A stretch of DNA of 64,000 nt from Willaertia magna. Lineage: Eukaryota; Heterolobosea; Eutetramitea; Acrasida; Naegleriidae. Under the pieces are notes generated by a model. The model was not told where the DNA came from. It did no database searches and saw nothing but the letters and a program-made list of their open reading frames with translations. Made by a program: the position numbers and the translations under genes. Below are positions 1-9,649 of the stretch, in pieces (the stretch's first letter is position 1; every line of letters begins with the position of its first letter). Location of the stretch: positions 1 through 64,000 of the forward strand of contig CADWAF010000257.1 in the NCBI GenBank assembly GCA_902984215.1. Direction: 5' to 3'.

Positions 1-207
1 GGCTTTTCTTTTTTTAAAGGAAAGGAAAGAGATAAGTAAAGAACTCCGTTATTGTTTATTTATGACGTTGCTTTGTAATAGTATTTATTAAAATAAATTT
101 TACAATTTTTTAATATTATAAATTATTAAATTTTTAAGGCTTGGTTTAATGAAATTGTCATGTTTACAACAAATTGTGCGACAAACAAAAAAATAATTTT
201 AAAAAAA
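1..207. other. Left-edge intergenic region, no gene seen
   Basis: No convincing coding sequence on either strand. The A-rich run immediately before the ATG at 208 is the usual leader style in this window and is probably the 5' leader of the TRAPPC4 gene. Confidence 0.5.
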
Positions 208-878
208 ATGGTCATCTTTTCAATGTATATTTTAAATAAAGCTGGTGGTTTAATTTATCAAAGAGTAAGTAATTATTTCCGTAAAATCAATTTAGAGAGA
301 TCGAAAGTAGTAATAATCATTATTTATCGGAATCATTAATATCTTTAATAAAATCTACAATAAAATCATTATAGGACTTTGGTAAATATGCTGAATTTGT
401 ACAAATTGAAAAACAAATAGCTGAATTCCAATTACAAAATCCTAATAGTCCACCTCCACCAAATAAATATGCAGGAAAGTTCGTAAAGCCTTCTGGTAAT
501 CAATATTTAACGTTAGCATCTACTTTTCATGGTTTACATGCAATTTCTAAAGAATTAATACCAAGTCATGCGAGAATACAAAATCCCGAAGAAGAAAATG
601 GTGGTATAGAAGTATTAGATGCAGATGAATTTAAAATGTTTTGTTTTAATTCTCCAACTTTAACAAAATTCTTTTATTTATTTGATCAAAAGAAGTTTAG
701 TGGAGATGGTGTTAGTACAATGGAAGAAGCATCCCGATGGATCTATCAATGTTATGTAGATTATGTTATGAAGAACCCTTTCTATGAATTGGAAATGCCT
801 ATCAAATGCGCTTTATTTGATGAACATTTAGATAAATATGTTGGTAGTTTAAATTCAAGTTTAAAGAAAGCTCCTTAA
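208..878 (+). CDS. TRAPPC4: TRAPP complex subunit TRAPPC4 (Trs23), two exons
   Basis: Exon 1 is 208..264 and exon 2 is 375..878, joined across a 110-bp GTAAGT...TAG intron, giving 186 aa. The N-terminus MVIFSMYILNKAGGLIYQ is the characteristic longin-like opening of TRAPPC4/Trs23. The mid-region TLASTFHGLHAIS and the C-terminal CALFDEHLDKYV also match the family, and the length is a little below animal homologues (about 219 aa). TRAPPC4 is a core subunit of the tethering complex that acts as guanine-nucleotide exchange factor for Rab1/Ypt1 on ER-Golgi membranes. A second TRAPP subunit (TRAPPC5) lies at 54.8 kb. The 3' end is 48 bp from the convergent thioredoxin-TPR gene. Intron and joins are read directly; function is from family knowledge. 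Confidence 0.95.
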
Positions 879-926
879 AGAAAATTGTTGTTATTTGTAT
901 TATTAATAAATAATATTCTTTTAAAC

Positions 927-2065
927 TTAGTATAATAAATTTGCCATTCTCTTTCTTGTATCGGAAATTAACTTCTTCTTTTGTGGATTTTGATCTAGCA
1001 CTTCTAACATTAAGACTAATAGTTTTCTTCCTTCTGTTTTGATATCGCCACCTTTCTTTAACATATTTAAGCCTGAATCTAATGCTTCTTTATGATGTCC
1101 TTGTAAGAATAAATATAATGTCTTATCCTTCTCTGAAGATAAACTTTCTAAAGGAACTTGTTGATTTAAAGTTTTAACTAATTCTTCACCTGCTTCTTTA
1201 TAAATTTCATATAAACCTATTGCCGTCAAAACATCTTTATCTTCCTTTATAAGTTCAGCATAATCCTTCTTTAATTGAGATACTATATGTTTTGCAGCTT
1301 CCATCTTGTATTGATATAAACAAATTGATAATAAACCAGATAAACTCTTAACAGCAAAATCACTTTGATCATTTTGATTAGCCTTTTCAAGAATTTGATT
1401 ATAAACCTTTGTAGCCTCATCTAACTCACCTTGTTCAAGTAATTTACTTGCAATACCAATTAAATATTCTGGTGAATCTGCATCAACCTCTTTAGTATCC
1501 TTTTGTTGCTCTGGTTGACCTTGTTGTTTCTGTTCAGTAATAAATTTAGCAAAATAATCTAAATGAGCTTCAATATCTTTTTCTGCAACTGCACCTTGGA
1601 ATTGGTTAACCAATTTTCTATCCATGATAAATAGAACGGCTGGTATAGATTGTACTCTAAACATTTGAGCAACTTCTGGTTCATTATCTACATTTAATTT
1701 AACTAATTTGAACAATCCTTTATGTTTTAAAGTAAACTTTTCTAAATGTGGAGCAATTTGTTTACATGGGTCACACCAGCTTTGTAATTTATTAATATTT
1801 TAAAGATGTTATGGGCTACTACTTACTCTGCGTAGAAATCGATAACTATTGGCTCACCTGATTGAATAAGACTTTGAAATGTAGATTGATTAGCTTCAAT
1901 TATTAAATCTGATTTATTGTGAATATGTTCTGCTTCAACACTTTCTAGTGAAGGCAAGTTAATAGAGAAAGAGTTGAATTTTGTTGTTGAATTAATAGTG
2001 AAAGAAGAGTGGCTTAATTTGTTTGTTTTGAAAGTATGTAAACCTGTGCAAATTCCGCTCACACC
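927..2065 (-). CDS. Mitochondrial-type thioredoxin-TPR protein (CnoX/YbbN-like), 5' end unresolved
   Basis: Exons are about 2065..1827 and 1779..927, with a 47-bp intron (GTAAGT...AAG). Joining them restores the thioredoxin active site FYADWCDPCKQ, with WCDPC instead of the common WCGPC. A cis-Pro segment (QSIPAVLFI) follows, and then a helical region with Gln/Glu-rich linkers that looks like TPR-type repeats, as in bacterial CnoX/YbbN chaperone-redoxins. The N-terminal about 50 residues are Ser/Thr/Asn/Lys-rich with few acids, like a mitochondrial presequence. Odd point: the open frame has no ATG upstream of the thioredoxin domain; it begins after an in-frame TAG at 2066-2068. A short 5' exon, a non-AUG start or a sequence error is needed. 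The upstream same-strand gene ends only 75 bp away. Confidence 0.8.
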
Positions 2066-2137
2066 CTAGCAAGTTGCTTACGCACGAGATTTTACAGTAT
2101 AATAGATTATTTATTGTTTTATTTACATTTTTACAAA

Positions 2138-3409
2138 TTATTGGTCTATGAAAATGATTGGTTGACCAACCACTTTAATGGCATAATATAAACCAATATT
2201 AGGTAGATTATCATTTAATGAAATAGAACAATCATTATCTTGAGTTAATTCACAATTAAATTCTTCTTTAATTTGATTAACTAATAATATATCTTCTGTT
2301 AATTGTGTTAAATTATTTTTTGTATCATTTTGTAATGTTCTTTGTAATCTAGGTGAAGTTATAGAATGTGGAGTTGTAGCTGAATTATTTAAATGTTTTT
2401 GAAATAATTTTGGTAAAGGTATTTCCATTGTAATTTTTTGTGATGCAATTTTATTATCTTGATTCAATAAATCATCAAAATCAAATAAAGTAATTGTTAT
2501 AACACTTATTAAAGAATTATTTTGTATTCTTTCAATAAAATATTGATTTATGACACCTGTCACATTAAAACTAAAATTTAAAGTTTCATCAAAAATTAAA
2601 TCTGTAATTTTCGTATCCGTCGTTTTAATATTCGTTTTCTTTGATTGTTTACTTCCAGATAATAATTTTATCATTTGATGTAAAGTATTTAAAGGCTCAT
2701 GTTGAATCGTCCAATCAACTTGTATAAATGAATCTAACGTTTCTTTAAAGGCGGGTAAGTTTTCTTCAGGGATATTTAAATGATTACATTTAGAAATTCC
2801 AATAGTTCCTTGAAATTGTAGTTTGAATTGAGCTCTAAAAGGGTCTTCACCTGTTCTAATTTTAAAATTTGGTGAACTAACGTTTGAAGAGTTCCCTGTT
2901 GTCGTATTTGTAAAATTAGTGAAGGTTGCACTGTGACCACTGTTATTATTAGTATTGATATATAGTTCATCATCTAATGCCATTCTATCATTGACGTTAG
3001 ACGACGATGGAAATCCTACAGAGTTTTGTATTAGTACTTTAGAAGGTGATTGATTGGCATATGTACTTTGTATTAGGTTGGTACTTGATTGTATAAATAA
3101 ATTACTAGCTCGTTTATTTCCATTATTATTTATTAAAGTTTCAGTTATATTTAAAGATAAATTATTTTCTGATTGACAACTTTTTAAACTAGTTGATTTT
3201 CTAATTTCTCTTTGTTTAAACACTCTTTCTCCTCTTTCTCTTGGAGTTATTGATGTCTCTGATTCGGTTTGATCATCTGTTAGGACTGTTAATTGAAAAT
3301 CATCGGTGGTGGTTCCTCTACATCCACCAAACAATAGATTTCGCAAACTTGTAGTAAAACTCTTCGATTTAGATTTTGATATGGGTGTTAGTTGAGAAGT
3401 TTGTGACAT
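2138..3409 (-). CDS. Unknown Ser/Thr/Asn-rich protein with a possible C2-like C-terminal half
   Basis: Single exon, 423 aa, starting at an ATG preceded by an A-rich leader. Residues 1-190 are low complexity (Ser, Thr, Asn) with basic patches (KSKSKSF, RERGERVFKQREIRKS), so probably disordered. Residues about 195-330 alternate hydrophobic strand-like segments (FKLQFQGTIGI, FSFNVTGVI, ISVITITLFDFDDLL), which suggests a beta-sandwich of C2 type, but I cannot assign a family. No signal peptide or membrane segment is seen. It lies 75 bp upstream of the thioredoxin-TPR gene on the same strand. Confidence 0.65.
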   Translation of the reverse strand: MSQTSQLTPISKSKSKSFTTSLRNLLFGGCRGTTTDDFQLTVLTDDQTESETSITPRERGERVFKQREIRKSTSLKSCQSENNLSLNITETLINNNGNKRASNLFIQSSTNLIQSTYANQSPSKVLIQNSVGFPSSSNVNDRMALDDELYINTNNNSGHSATFTNFTNTTTGNSSNVSSPNFKIRTGEDPFRAQFKLQFQGTIGISKCNHLNIPEENLPAFKETLDSFIQVDWTIQHEPLNTLHQMIKLLSGSKQSKKTNIKTTDTKITDLIFDETLNFSFNVTGVINQYFIERIQNNSLISVITITLFDFDDLLNQDNKIASQKITMEIPLPKLFQKHLNNSATTPHSITSPRLQRTLQNDTKNNLTQLTEDILLVNQIKEEFNCELTQDNDCSISLNDNLPNIGLYYAIKVVGQPIIFIDQ

Positions 3410-3744
3410 TTTTTTTGATGCTTTGTGACATGGTGGATGACATTTTGGAAATTTTAAAAAGGCAACTGGTTACAAGATATCTACAAGTTGCAAAAATTTA
3501 GTTATGGGGCGTTCAATAAACTTATAGTCTTTGTTTCCTTGGGTGAACCAAAACGAATAAACAGTTCAGTCAACAACAAGGAAAGCTCTTTTAAATAATT
3601 ATAAAGAACAAAATTAAAAGAGGTGCATAATTGTCTGTAAAAAAATAAATTAGGTTTTTTATATAACTAACGCAATTTCCACTCGACATAATTGTATACA
3701 ATGTACAAAACTTATTCTTTCAAAACTATGTTTGAAAAAAGAAC
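3410..3744. other. Intergenic region, nothing assigned
   Basis: About 335 bp between two minus-strand genes. It should contain the promoter of the 423-aa gene and the 3' end of the DIM1 gene. No RNA gene, repeat or coding frame was recognised. Confidence 0.5.
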
Positions 3745-4893
<1,149 letters not shown>

Positions 4894-4909
4894 TTAGATA
4901 AACAATTTA

Positions 4910-5341
4910 TTAAACAAATAACACCCAGAAATCTCTTGAAGCATTAACTTTTTCAAAGCTTTGGGTAAGTATCGTCAATCCGTCAAATGATTGCTCCATA
5001 CCAATAGATTGAAGAAGATCTTTTAATAAATCCTTAGTTTCCTCAAAATGATCTCCAAACTTTTCTTCTATTTCGCCTGTCGAACCCTCATAACTTTCAA
5101 AAACTATTCTTTCATTTAGTGAAATGTAACTCTTTCTTCCTCTACATTTACCCTTAATTTCTTCAACTATTTCTTTGGAGGTAAAATAGTAATGAAAAAA
5201 AGAGCTCTGAAAAGAAAGAGTTATCATGTTGGACAACCTTGATTTATCTTTCTCCACGCTTATCTTAACAGTTATTTTTCCATAATTCTGTGAATTAAAT
5301 TCTTTCTTCTCTTGAACTAGAAGATGATTTGTTTTTTTCAT
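4910..5341 (-). CDS. Small unknown protein, 143 aa
   Basis: Single-exon frame from ATG 5341. It is mixed alpha/beta with no low complexity: a strand-like ITVKISVEKDK, a basic turn (KGKCRGRKSY) and a C-terminal FEKVNASRDFWVLFV. No signal peptide or membrane helix is seen. It resembles a compact globular domain, but I do not recognise the family. It lies 79 bp upstream of the DIM1 ATG on the same strand. Confidence 0.6.
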   Translation of the reverse strand: MKKTNHLLVQEKKEFNSQNYGKITVKISVEKDKSRLSNMITLSFQSSFFHYYFTSKEIVEEIKGKCRGRKSYISLNERIVFESYEGSTGEIEEKFGDHFEETKDLLKDLLQSIGMEQSFDGLTILTQSFEKVNASRDFWVLFV

Positions 5342-5440
5342 TGTGTCTAATTGAAACTAACTGTAACTAAGACTCCTATTACAATTTTATTAATAAGTAC
5401 ACATCGAAAATTGGAACTATAAGTAGTTCAAAGTGTTTGT

Positions 5441-6628
5441 TTAGTTCTGTATAAAATCAATAATTTTTTCCATAGTCCTTTTAATTTGAGGTGAGAAAGG
5501 GTGGAACATTGGATAACCATGCATTTGTCCTGGATCTACAATCACTTGAAATGGAGGAAAATTAGCTTTCTTCAGTAAGGCAATAAAATTGTCGTTTTCT
5601 GTAGTTGCTTCTTCATGTTTTCCATATACTAAAAGTAATTTAGTTTTGTTGAATGAAGAAATAGTAGATTCGTTATAGTTAATTGGAGACCATTCTGGAG
5701 ATTCTTTTTCATATAGCTCTGTAATTATATCAATAACATTCTTACTCACTAAAATAGTAGTTTCTTCATCATAGCTATTTTGAATTGTTTTGCCTGACAA
5801 ATCATAAAATCCAGAAATCAATACTGTTGAATAAGGCAAATTTTCTTTTTGTTCTTTTCCAAGTTTTGCAAGCAAATTTACCAAAAGAATTGTTCCAAAT
5901 GAGTCACCCATAATAGTAATATCTTTTGGATTATATTTTTGTAACATCCATTGATAGGCTTCAACAGTATCTTGAACTTGGTCACTAAAATCTTTTGCGT
6001 ATACTGTATTGTTTTTCTTTTCTGTTTCATCTAAGCCAATTTTTCTATAATTGACAGAAAGGATAGTATCAATATTGTGATTATGTTGATTTAAAATTTC
6101 AACCATAGAACATGCTTGAATTCCTTCAGCTCTTCCACCATATCCCCCTCCACCATGAACGTAGAAAATAGCTTTTTTCTTTTCTTCATTTCCTCCTTTT
6201 AACTTTATAAAAACTGAATTATGTAACTCTTTAATTTTTTCAACCTTTTCACAATTGACACCTGACCTTAAAGGTGGAAATAATATTTGATGTTCCATTG
6301 ATTTTCTTGATCCATATTTATCAAGATTTGTCTGTGTTTTTCCACCTGAAAATGCAACTAAACTATTGAGTGTTTGTGATTCAATATCTAAATCTTTCCA
6401 TTGCGGACGAATAAAAGATCCAATTGTAAATATGTTTTCATTAATTTTCTTATTTTTCTTTTCATTCACACTCATGACAGTTACTCCAAATAATTTATTT
6501 CTTGCCACAAATGCTTTCACAACAGTTCTGAATAGAAAGACTGGAAGTGTTAACTCTTTAATGTTCATGTAGAAATAGAAACCACTGGCAACCAAAGGTA
6601 ATAAATAAATAATGTATTTTGTTGACAT
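5441..6628 (-). CDS. Membrane-anchored alpha/beta hydrolase (hormone-sensitive-lipase-like esterase)
   Basis: ATG 6628 (MSTKYIIYLLPLVAS) is chosen because it has the A-rich leader and begins a hydrophobic N-terminal anchor. The longer frame upstream lacks an ATG. The protein is 395 aa. Landmarks are the oxyanion-hole motif YVHGGGGYGG, the nucleophile elbow MGDSFG (GxSxG variant with Asp), and a late LLVYGKHEE...PGQMHGYPMF segment supplying Asp/Glu and His. HGGG plus GDSxG is typical of the hormone-sensitive-lipase/arylacetamide-deacetylase branch of carboxylesterases. The anchor suggests an ER or lipid-droplet location with the catalytic domain beyond it. The substrate is unknown. Confidence 0.85.
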   Translation of the reverse strand: MSTKYIIYLLPLVASGFYFYMNIKELTLPVFLFRTVVKAFVARNKLFGVTVMSVNEKKNKKINENIFTIGSFIRPQWKDLDIESQTLNSLVAFSGGKTQTNLDKYGSRKSMEHQILFPPLRSGVNCEKVEKIKELHNSVFIKLKGGNEEKKKAIFYVHGGGGYGGRAEGIQACSMVEILNQHNHNIDTILSVNYRKIGLDETEKKNNTVYAKDFSDQVQDTVEAYQWMLQKYNPKDITIMGDSFGTILLVNLLAKLGKEQKENLPYSTVLISGFYDLSGKTIQNSYDEETTILVSKNVIDIITELYEKESPEWSPINYNESTISSFNKTKLLLVYGKHEEATTENDNFIALLKKANFPPFQVIVDPGQMHGYPMFHPFSPQIKRTMEKIIDFIQN

Positions 6629-7061
6629 TATTTTTTTTTGAAATTTAAAGCTGTTTTTTATTTGGCTTTTAAAAAAACTGGAATGCAGGCGGAAAGCACA
6701 TAAAAAGTCGGACCCGCAAGTTGATTGCAAGTTACGAGTGACTATACGGGATAAGATGACGAAACAAATCATTGATATAATTTAGATAAAAAATGTGCGT
6801 AATTAATAGTACTTGGTAAATCTACAACAATAAAGCAAAACGACTTTATCCACATTCCTTTAATACTTGATTCAATCTGAAATCAAACAATTTGTTTAAA
6901 GGAATACTAGTTATTTTTAGAACATAAAAAATCTACAACATCAAACAATAATTGCGTCCTATAGAACGTTACTTGTACTTTCGGAACTTTATCACTATTT
7001 AATTGTCTATCACTCAATTTCTTTCCAAACAACAACAATTTAAAAAAAAAGCAACAACAAA
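6629..7061. other. Divergent promoter region between hydrolase and AN1 genes
   Basis: About 430 bp between two diverging genes. It includes a locally less AT-rich patch around 6670-6760. No RNA gene or repeat was recognised. It presumably carries both promoters. Confidence 0.5.
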
Positions 7062-8048
7062 ATGACAGAATTTTATGATTTAGGTAAACATTGTGCAGTC
7101 GATAATTGTCATCAAAAAGATTTCTTACCATTCTTTTGTGAACATTGTAAACATCATTATTGTAAAGATCATAGAGAATACTTTTCACATTCATGTACTT
7201 TTCAAATTGAAAAAGAATTACAGAAATCAACTATTCCAACATGTCCTTCTTGTAAACAATTAATTTCAAAAAATTATCCACAAGAAGATAATGAAATTGT
7301 AATTAAAAGACATTTACAATATCAATGTGGTAAAAATAATAATAATTTACAACAAAAGAAATGTAGTTTTAAACATTGTAATAATCATGAAGAGAAAATA
7401 TTTATGGATTGTAATGACTGTCATCAATCATTTTGTTTAACACATAGATTACCTGAAGAACATGAATGTTGTAAAAGAGAAGAAAAGAATAAATCAAATA
7501 GCAGTAATACTTTATTAAATAAATTACATCAAGAAAGAACAAAGAAGAAGTCATTATCTACAACAGTAACGAATAGTAAATCTGTAAATAATAATTTACA
7601 ATTAAATAATAATAAGGCTATAGTTCCATTAAAAGGTAAAGAATTAGATGATAATGATAGTATTATTGTAAATACAATATTTTTAAATCAAAATAATTTA
7701 AATTTATTAAAATTAAGTAAAATGTGGAGTATTGGTAAAACATTAGATATTTTAGCAGATTACAATAAAATTAAAAATGATAATAATAAAATTAATTGTG
7801 AAAAGAATAATAGATTATATTTATATAAAATTATAACAAATAATAACTTTGAATTATTAAATACTTCTAAACGTGTTGGAGAGATTTTAATGAATGGAGA
7901 TGTAATTGTTTTATTAAGAGGAGAGATGGTGAAAGAGAGGGAAGAAGAATGGAAAGAGTTTAAGGTTTATAATTGTAAGAAAGAGGTACAAAGAAATATA
8001 ATCAAAAATAATTATTATAATTTCTGTTTGTTATTTGATTGTTTTTAG
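7062..8048 (+). CDS. Double AN1-type zinc-finger protein (ZFAND1/ZFAND2-like)
   Basis: 328 aa, single exon, ending in TAG. The first AN1 finger (residues about 10-50: C-x4-C...CxxC...YCKDHR...H...C) and the second (about 105-150: CSFKHC...CNDCHQSFCLTHRLPEEHEC) have the AN1 spacing of Cys and His ligands. A Lys/Ser/Asn linker follows, then a C-terminal domain (about 200-300) with ubiquitin-like character (IIVNTIFLNQ...GDVIVLLRG). Two AN1 fingers plus a C-terminal ubiquitin-like fold are the ZFAND1 arrangement; ZFAND1 brings p97 and the proteasome to stress granules. It converges on the prolyl hydroxylase gene with only 14 bp between stop codons. Confidence 0.88.
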   Translation: MTEFYDLGKHCAVDNCHQKDFLPFFCEHCKHHYCKDHREYFSHSCTFQIEKELQKSTIPTCPSCKQLISKNYPQEDNEIVIKRHLQYQCGKNNNNLQQKKCSFKHCNNHEEKIFMDCNDCHQSFCLTHRLPEEHECCKREEKNKSNSSNTLLNKLHQERTKKKSLSTTVTNSKSVNNNLQLNNNKAIVPLKGKELDDNDSIIVNTIFLNQNNLNLLKLSKMWSIGKTLDILADYNKIKNDNNKINCEKNNRLYLYKIITNNNFELLNTSKRVGEILMNGDVIVLLRGEMVKEREEEWKEFKVYNCKKEVQRNIIKNNYYNFCLLFDCF

Positions 8049-8062
8049 TAATTAAATCTAGT

Positions 8063-9082
8063 TCAAGAATACCAACAAGTTAAAGCAACTCTATCTTTAT
8101 AAGATGGTAAAACTTCATGGTCTAATGCGCCACTTAAAAATAAAACTAATCTACAAGCAAGAGGATTAATTTCAATAGGAATTCTTTCTGTGTGAGAATT
8201 TGAATTTTCAGGTTTTGCAAACACTCTCAATTGACCACCGTCATTTTCATTTTCCCATTCAACATTTAGATATAAAATGGCAGTTACTTTTCTTTGTCTT
8301 AAATCTACTTCTTCTTTACCATTGCTTGGGAATGCATCTCTATGTTTCTCATAATAAGCACCATGGTTTTTGTATAAACTCCACATTAACTCCATTGAGG
8401 AATCTAAATTAGAAACGCAAGGAGCGTATTCATTTAGCGTTTGTTGAATCACTTTGAATTTATTTAATACTATCCTTCTCATGGTTTCATTTTGTTTATA
8501 TTTATAATCTTCTTCATAAGAAACATAACAATGACAGGTTTGTCGATTTTCTTTCACTTCTTCATTACTTTCACTAAAAATAAATTCTTTTGGGTGTAGC
8601 CATCTAATTAAATCGCTTCTTGCCGTATTATCTCTAAATATATCATTTTGAGCTTCTATTTCACTTTTCTTTAAATCACAAGCTGGTTTAAAGGTATGAG
8701 AAAGTTCTTTAGCTAAATTATAAACCTCTACAGCTTCTTCTTTTTCTATAAATCCATCAACAACTACAAATCCCTTTTCATATAACGTTTGAAGATCTTT
8801 ATGAGTTAAATTTGGTTCCACCAGTATTGAATTATTATCATTATTAAATAGTTTTTCTTTATCAAATATTTCTTTGCAAACTTCAAACGGGTCTTGTTGT
8901 CTATCCATAATAGCTAATAATTCATTTTCGGATATTTCTTCCTCTTCTATTATTTCTTCTTGATCTTCATTATATTCTAGTTCATTATTTTCATTATCCC
9001 AATCTTCATCATTCCAATTATTTAGTGTTTCTTCATGTGCTTTCTTTGAAGCAGAAATCAACTCTTTTTCAAGTGAAAACAT
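8063..9082 (-). CDS. 2-oxoglutarate/Fe(II) prolyl hydroxylase of EglN/PhyA type
   Basis: 339 aa from ATG 9082. The C-terminal 110 residues carry the double-stranded beta-helix motifs of HIF/Skp1 prolyl 4-hydroxylases: iron ligands H247-x-D249 (KHRDAF) and H322 (DHEVLP), the 2-oxoglutarate-binding Arg R331 (DRVALTCWYS), and the linking GGQLRVF and RLVLFLSG strands. The arrangement ILYLNVEWENENDGGQLRVF...HEVLPSYKDRVALTCWY is closer to EglN/PHD and protist PhyA than to collagen P4H. The N-terminal 90 residues are very acidic and contain no MYND finger. In protists PhyA hydroxylates Skp1 in SCF ubiquitin ligases as an oxygen sensor; that substrate is an inference here. Confidence 0.88.
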   Translation of the reverse strand: MFSLEKELISASKKAHEETLNNWNDEDWDNENNELEYNEDQEEIIEEEEISENELLAIMDRQQDPFEVCKEIFDKEKLFNNDNNSILVEPNLTHKDLQTLYEKGFVVVDGFIEKEEAVEVYNLAKELSHTFKPACDLKKSEIEAQNDIFRDNTARSDLIRWLHPKEFIFSESNEEVKENRQTCHCYVSYEEDYKYKQNETMRRIVLNKFKVIQQTLNEYAPCVSNLDSSMELMWSLYKNHGAYYEKHRDAFPSNGKEEVDLRQRKVTAILYLNVEWENENDGGQLRVFAKPENSNSHTERIPIEINPLACRLVLFLSGALDHEVLPSYKDRVALTCWYS

Positions 9083-9142
9083 TTTTTTCGAATTTTTTTT
9101 ATTTATTTGGAAAATTTATGTACAAAACAATTATTTACAAAA

Positions 9143-9538
9143 TTAATTCTTGGTTTTAAAGTCAAATAACACTTCGGATGGAATATTTAAAAGTTTTAAA
9201 TTATCATCGAAATTAATTCCTTCTTTTCCTAAAAGTTTTTTCTTTCTTTCAATTTCTGATCCTTCTGTTTTACCATTAAATCCTCCCAATGAATAATCAC
9301 TTTTAATCACTCTGTGGCAAGGAATTTGAGGTGAAAAAGGATTTTTCTTTAAAGCTTGACCGATTGCTTGACAAGAATTACAATTTAAATAGTCAGACAA
9401 ATATTTATAAGTTGTAACTTTTCCCTTCGGAATTAATAGTAAAGCATCAAACACTCGTTGTTGAAACTTAGTTATCTTTTTAGTTTTTTCTTCAACTGAT
9501 GCTTTCTTTTCTTCTCTTTGCTCTCTTCTTGATTTCAT
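9143..9538 (-). CDS. O6-alkylguanine-DNA alkyltransferase (MGMT/Ogt C-terminal domain protein)
   Basis: ATG 9538 is chosen; the frame continues upstream but only from a TTG. The protein is 131 aa, equivalent to the DNA-binding/active-site domain alone. It has the winged-helix segment (VFDALLLIPKGKVTTYKYLSDYL), the Asn/Arg-finger region (AIGQALKKNPF) and the alkyl-acceptor motif PCHRV with Cys74, followed by GGFNG. The intact Cys predicts true suicide repair of O6-alkylguanine rather than an alkyltransferase-like protein, in which this Cys is replaced. A basic N-terminal tail (KSRREQREEKK) could be a nuclear signal. Its promoter is a 111-bp gap shared with the diverging BTB/nucleotidyltransferase gene. 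Confidence 0.9.
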   Translation of the reverse strand: MKSRREQREEKKASVEEKTKKITKFQQRVFDALLLIPKGKVTTYKYLSDYLNCNSCQAIGQALKKNPFSPQIPCHRVIKSDYSLGGFNGKTEGSEIERKKKLLGKEGINFDDNLKLLNIPSEVLFDFKTKN

Positions 9539-9649
9539 TTTGTTCAGGCTGCAAAATTTGAAGTCAACTGAAATGAGCGGCAAAAGCCATAATTCCAGAT
9601 TAAAAGAGAACAAAAAAATATCAAAAAGTTTAGATCTAAATCATCAATA

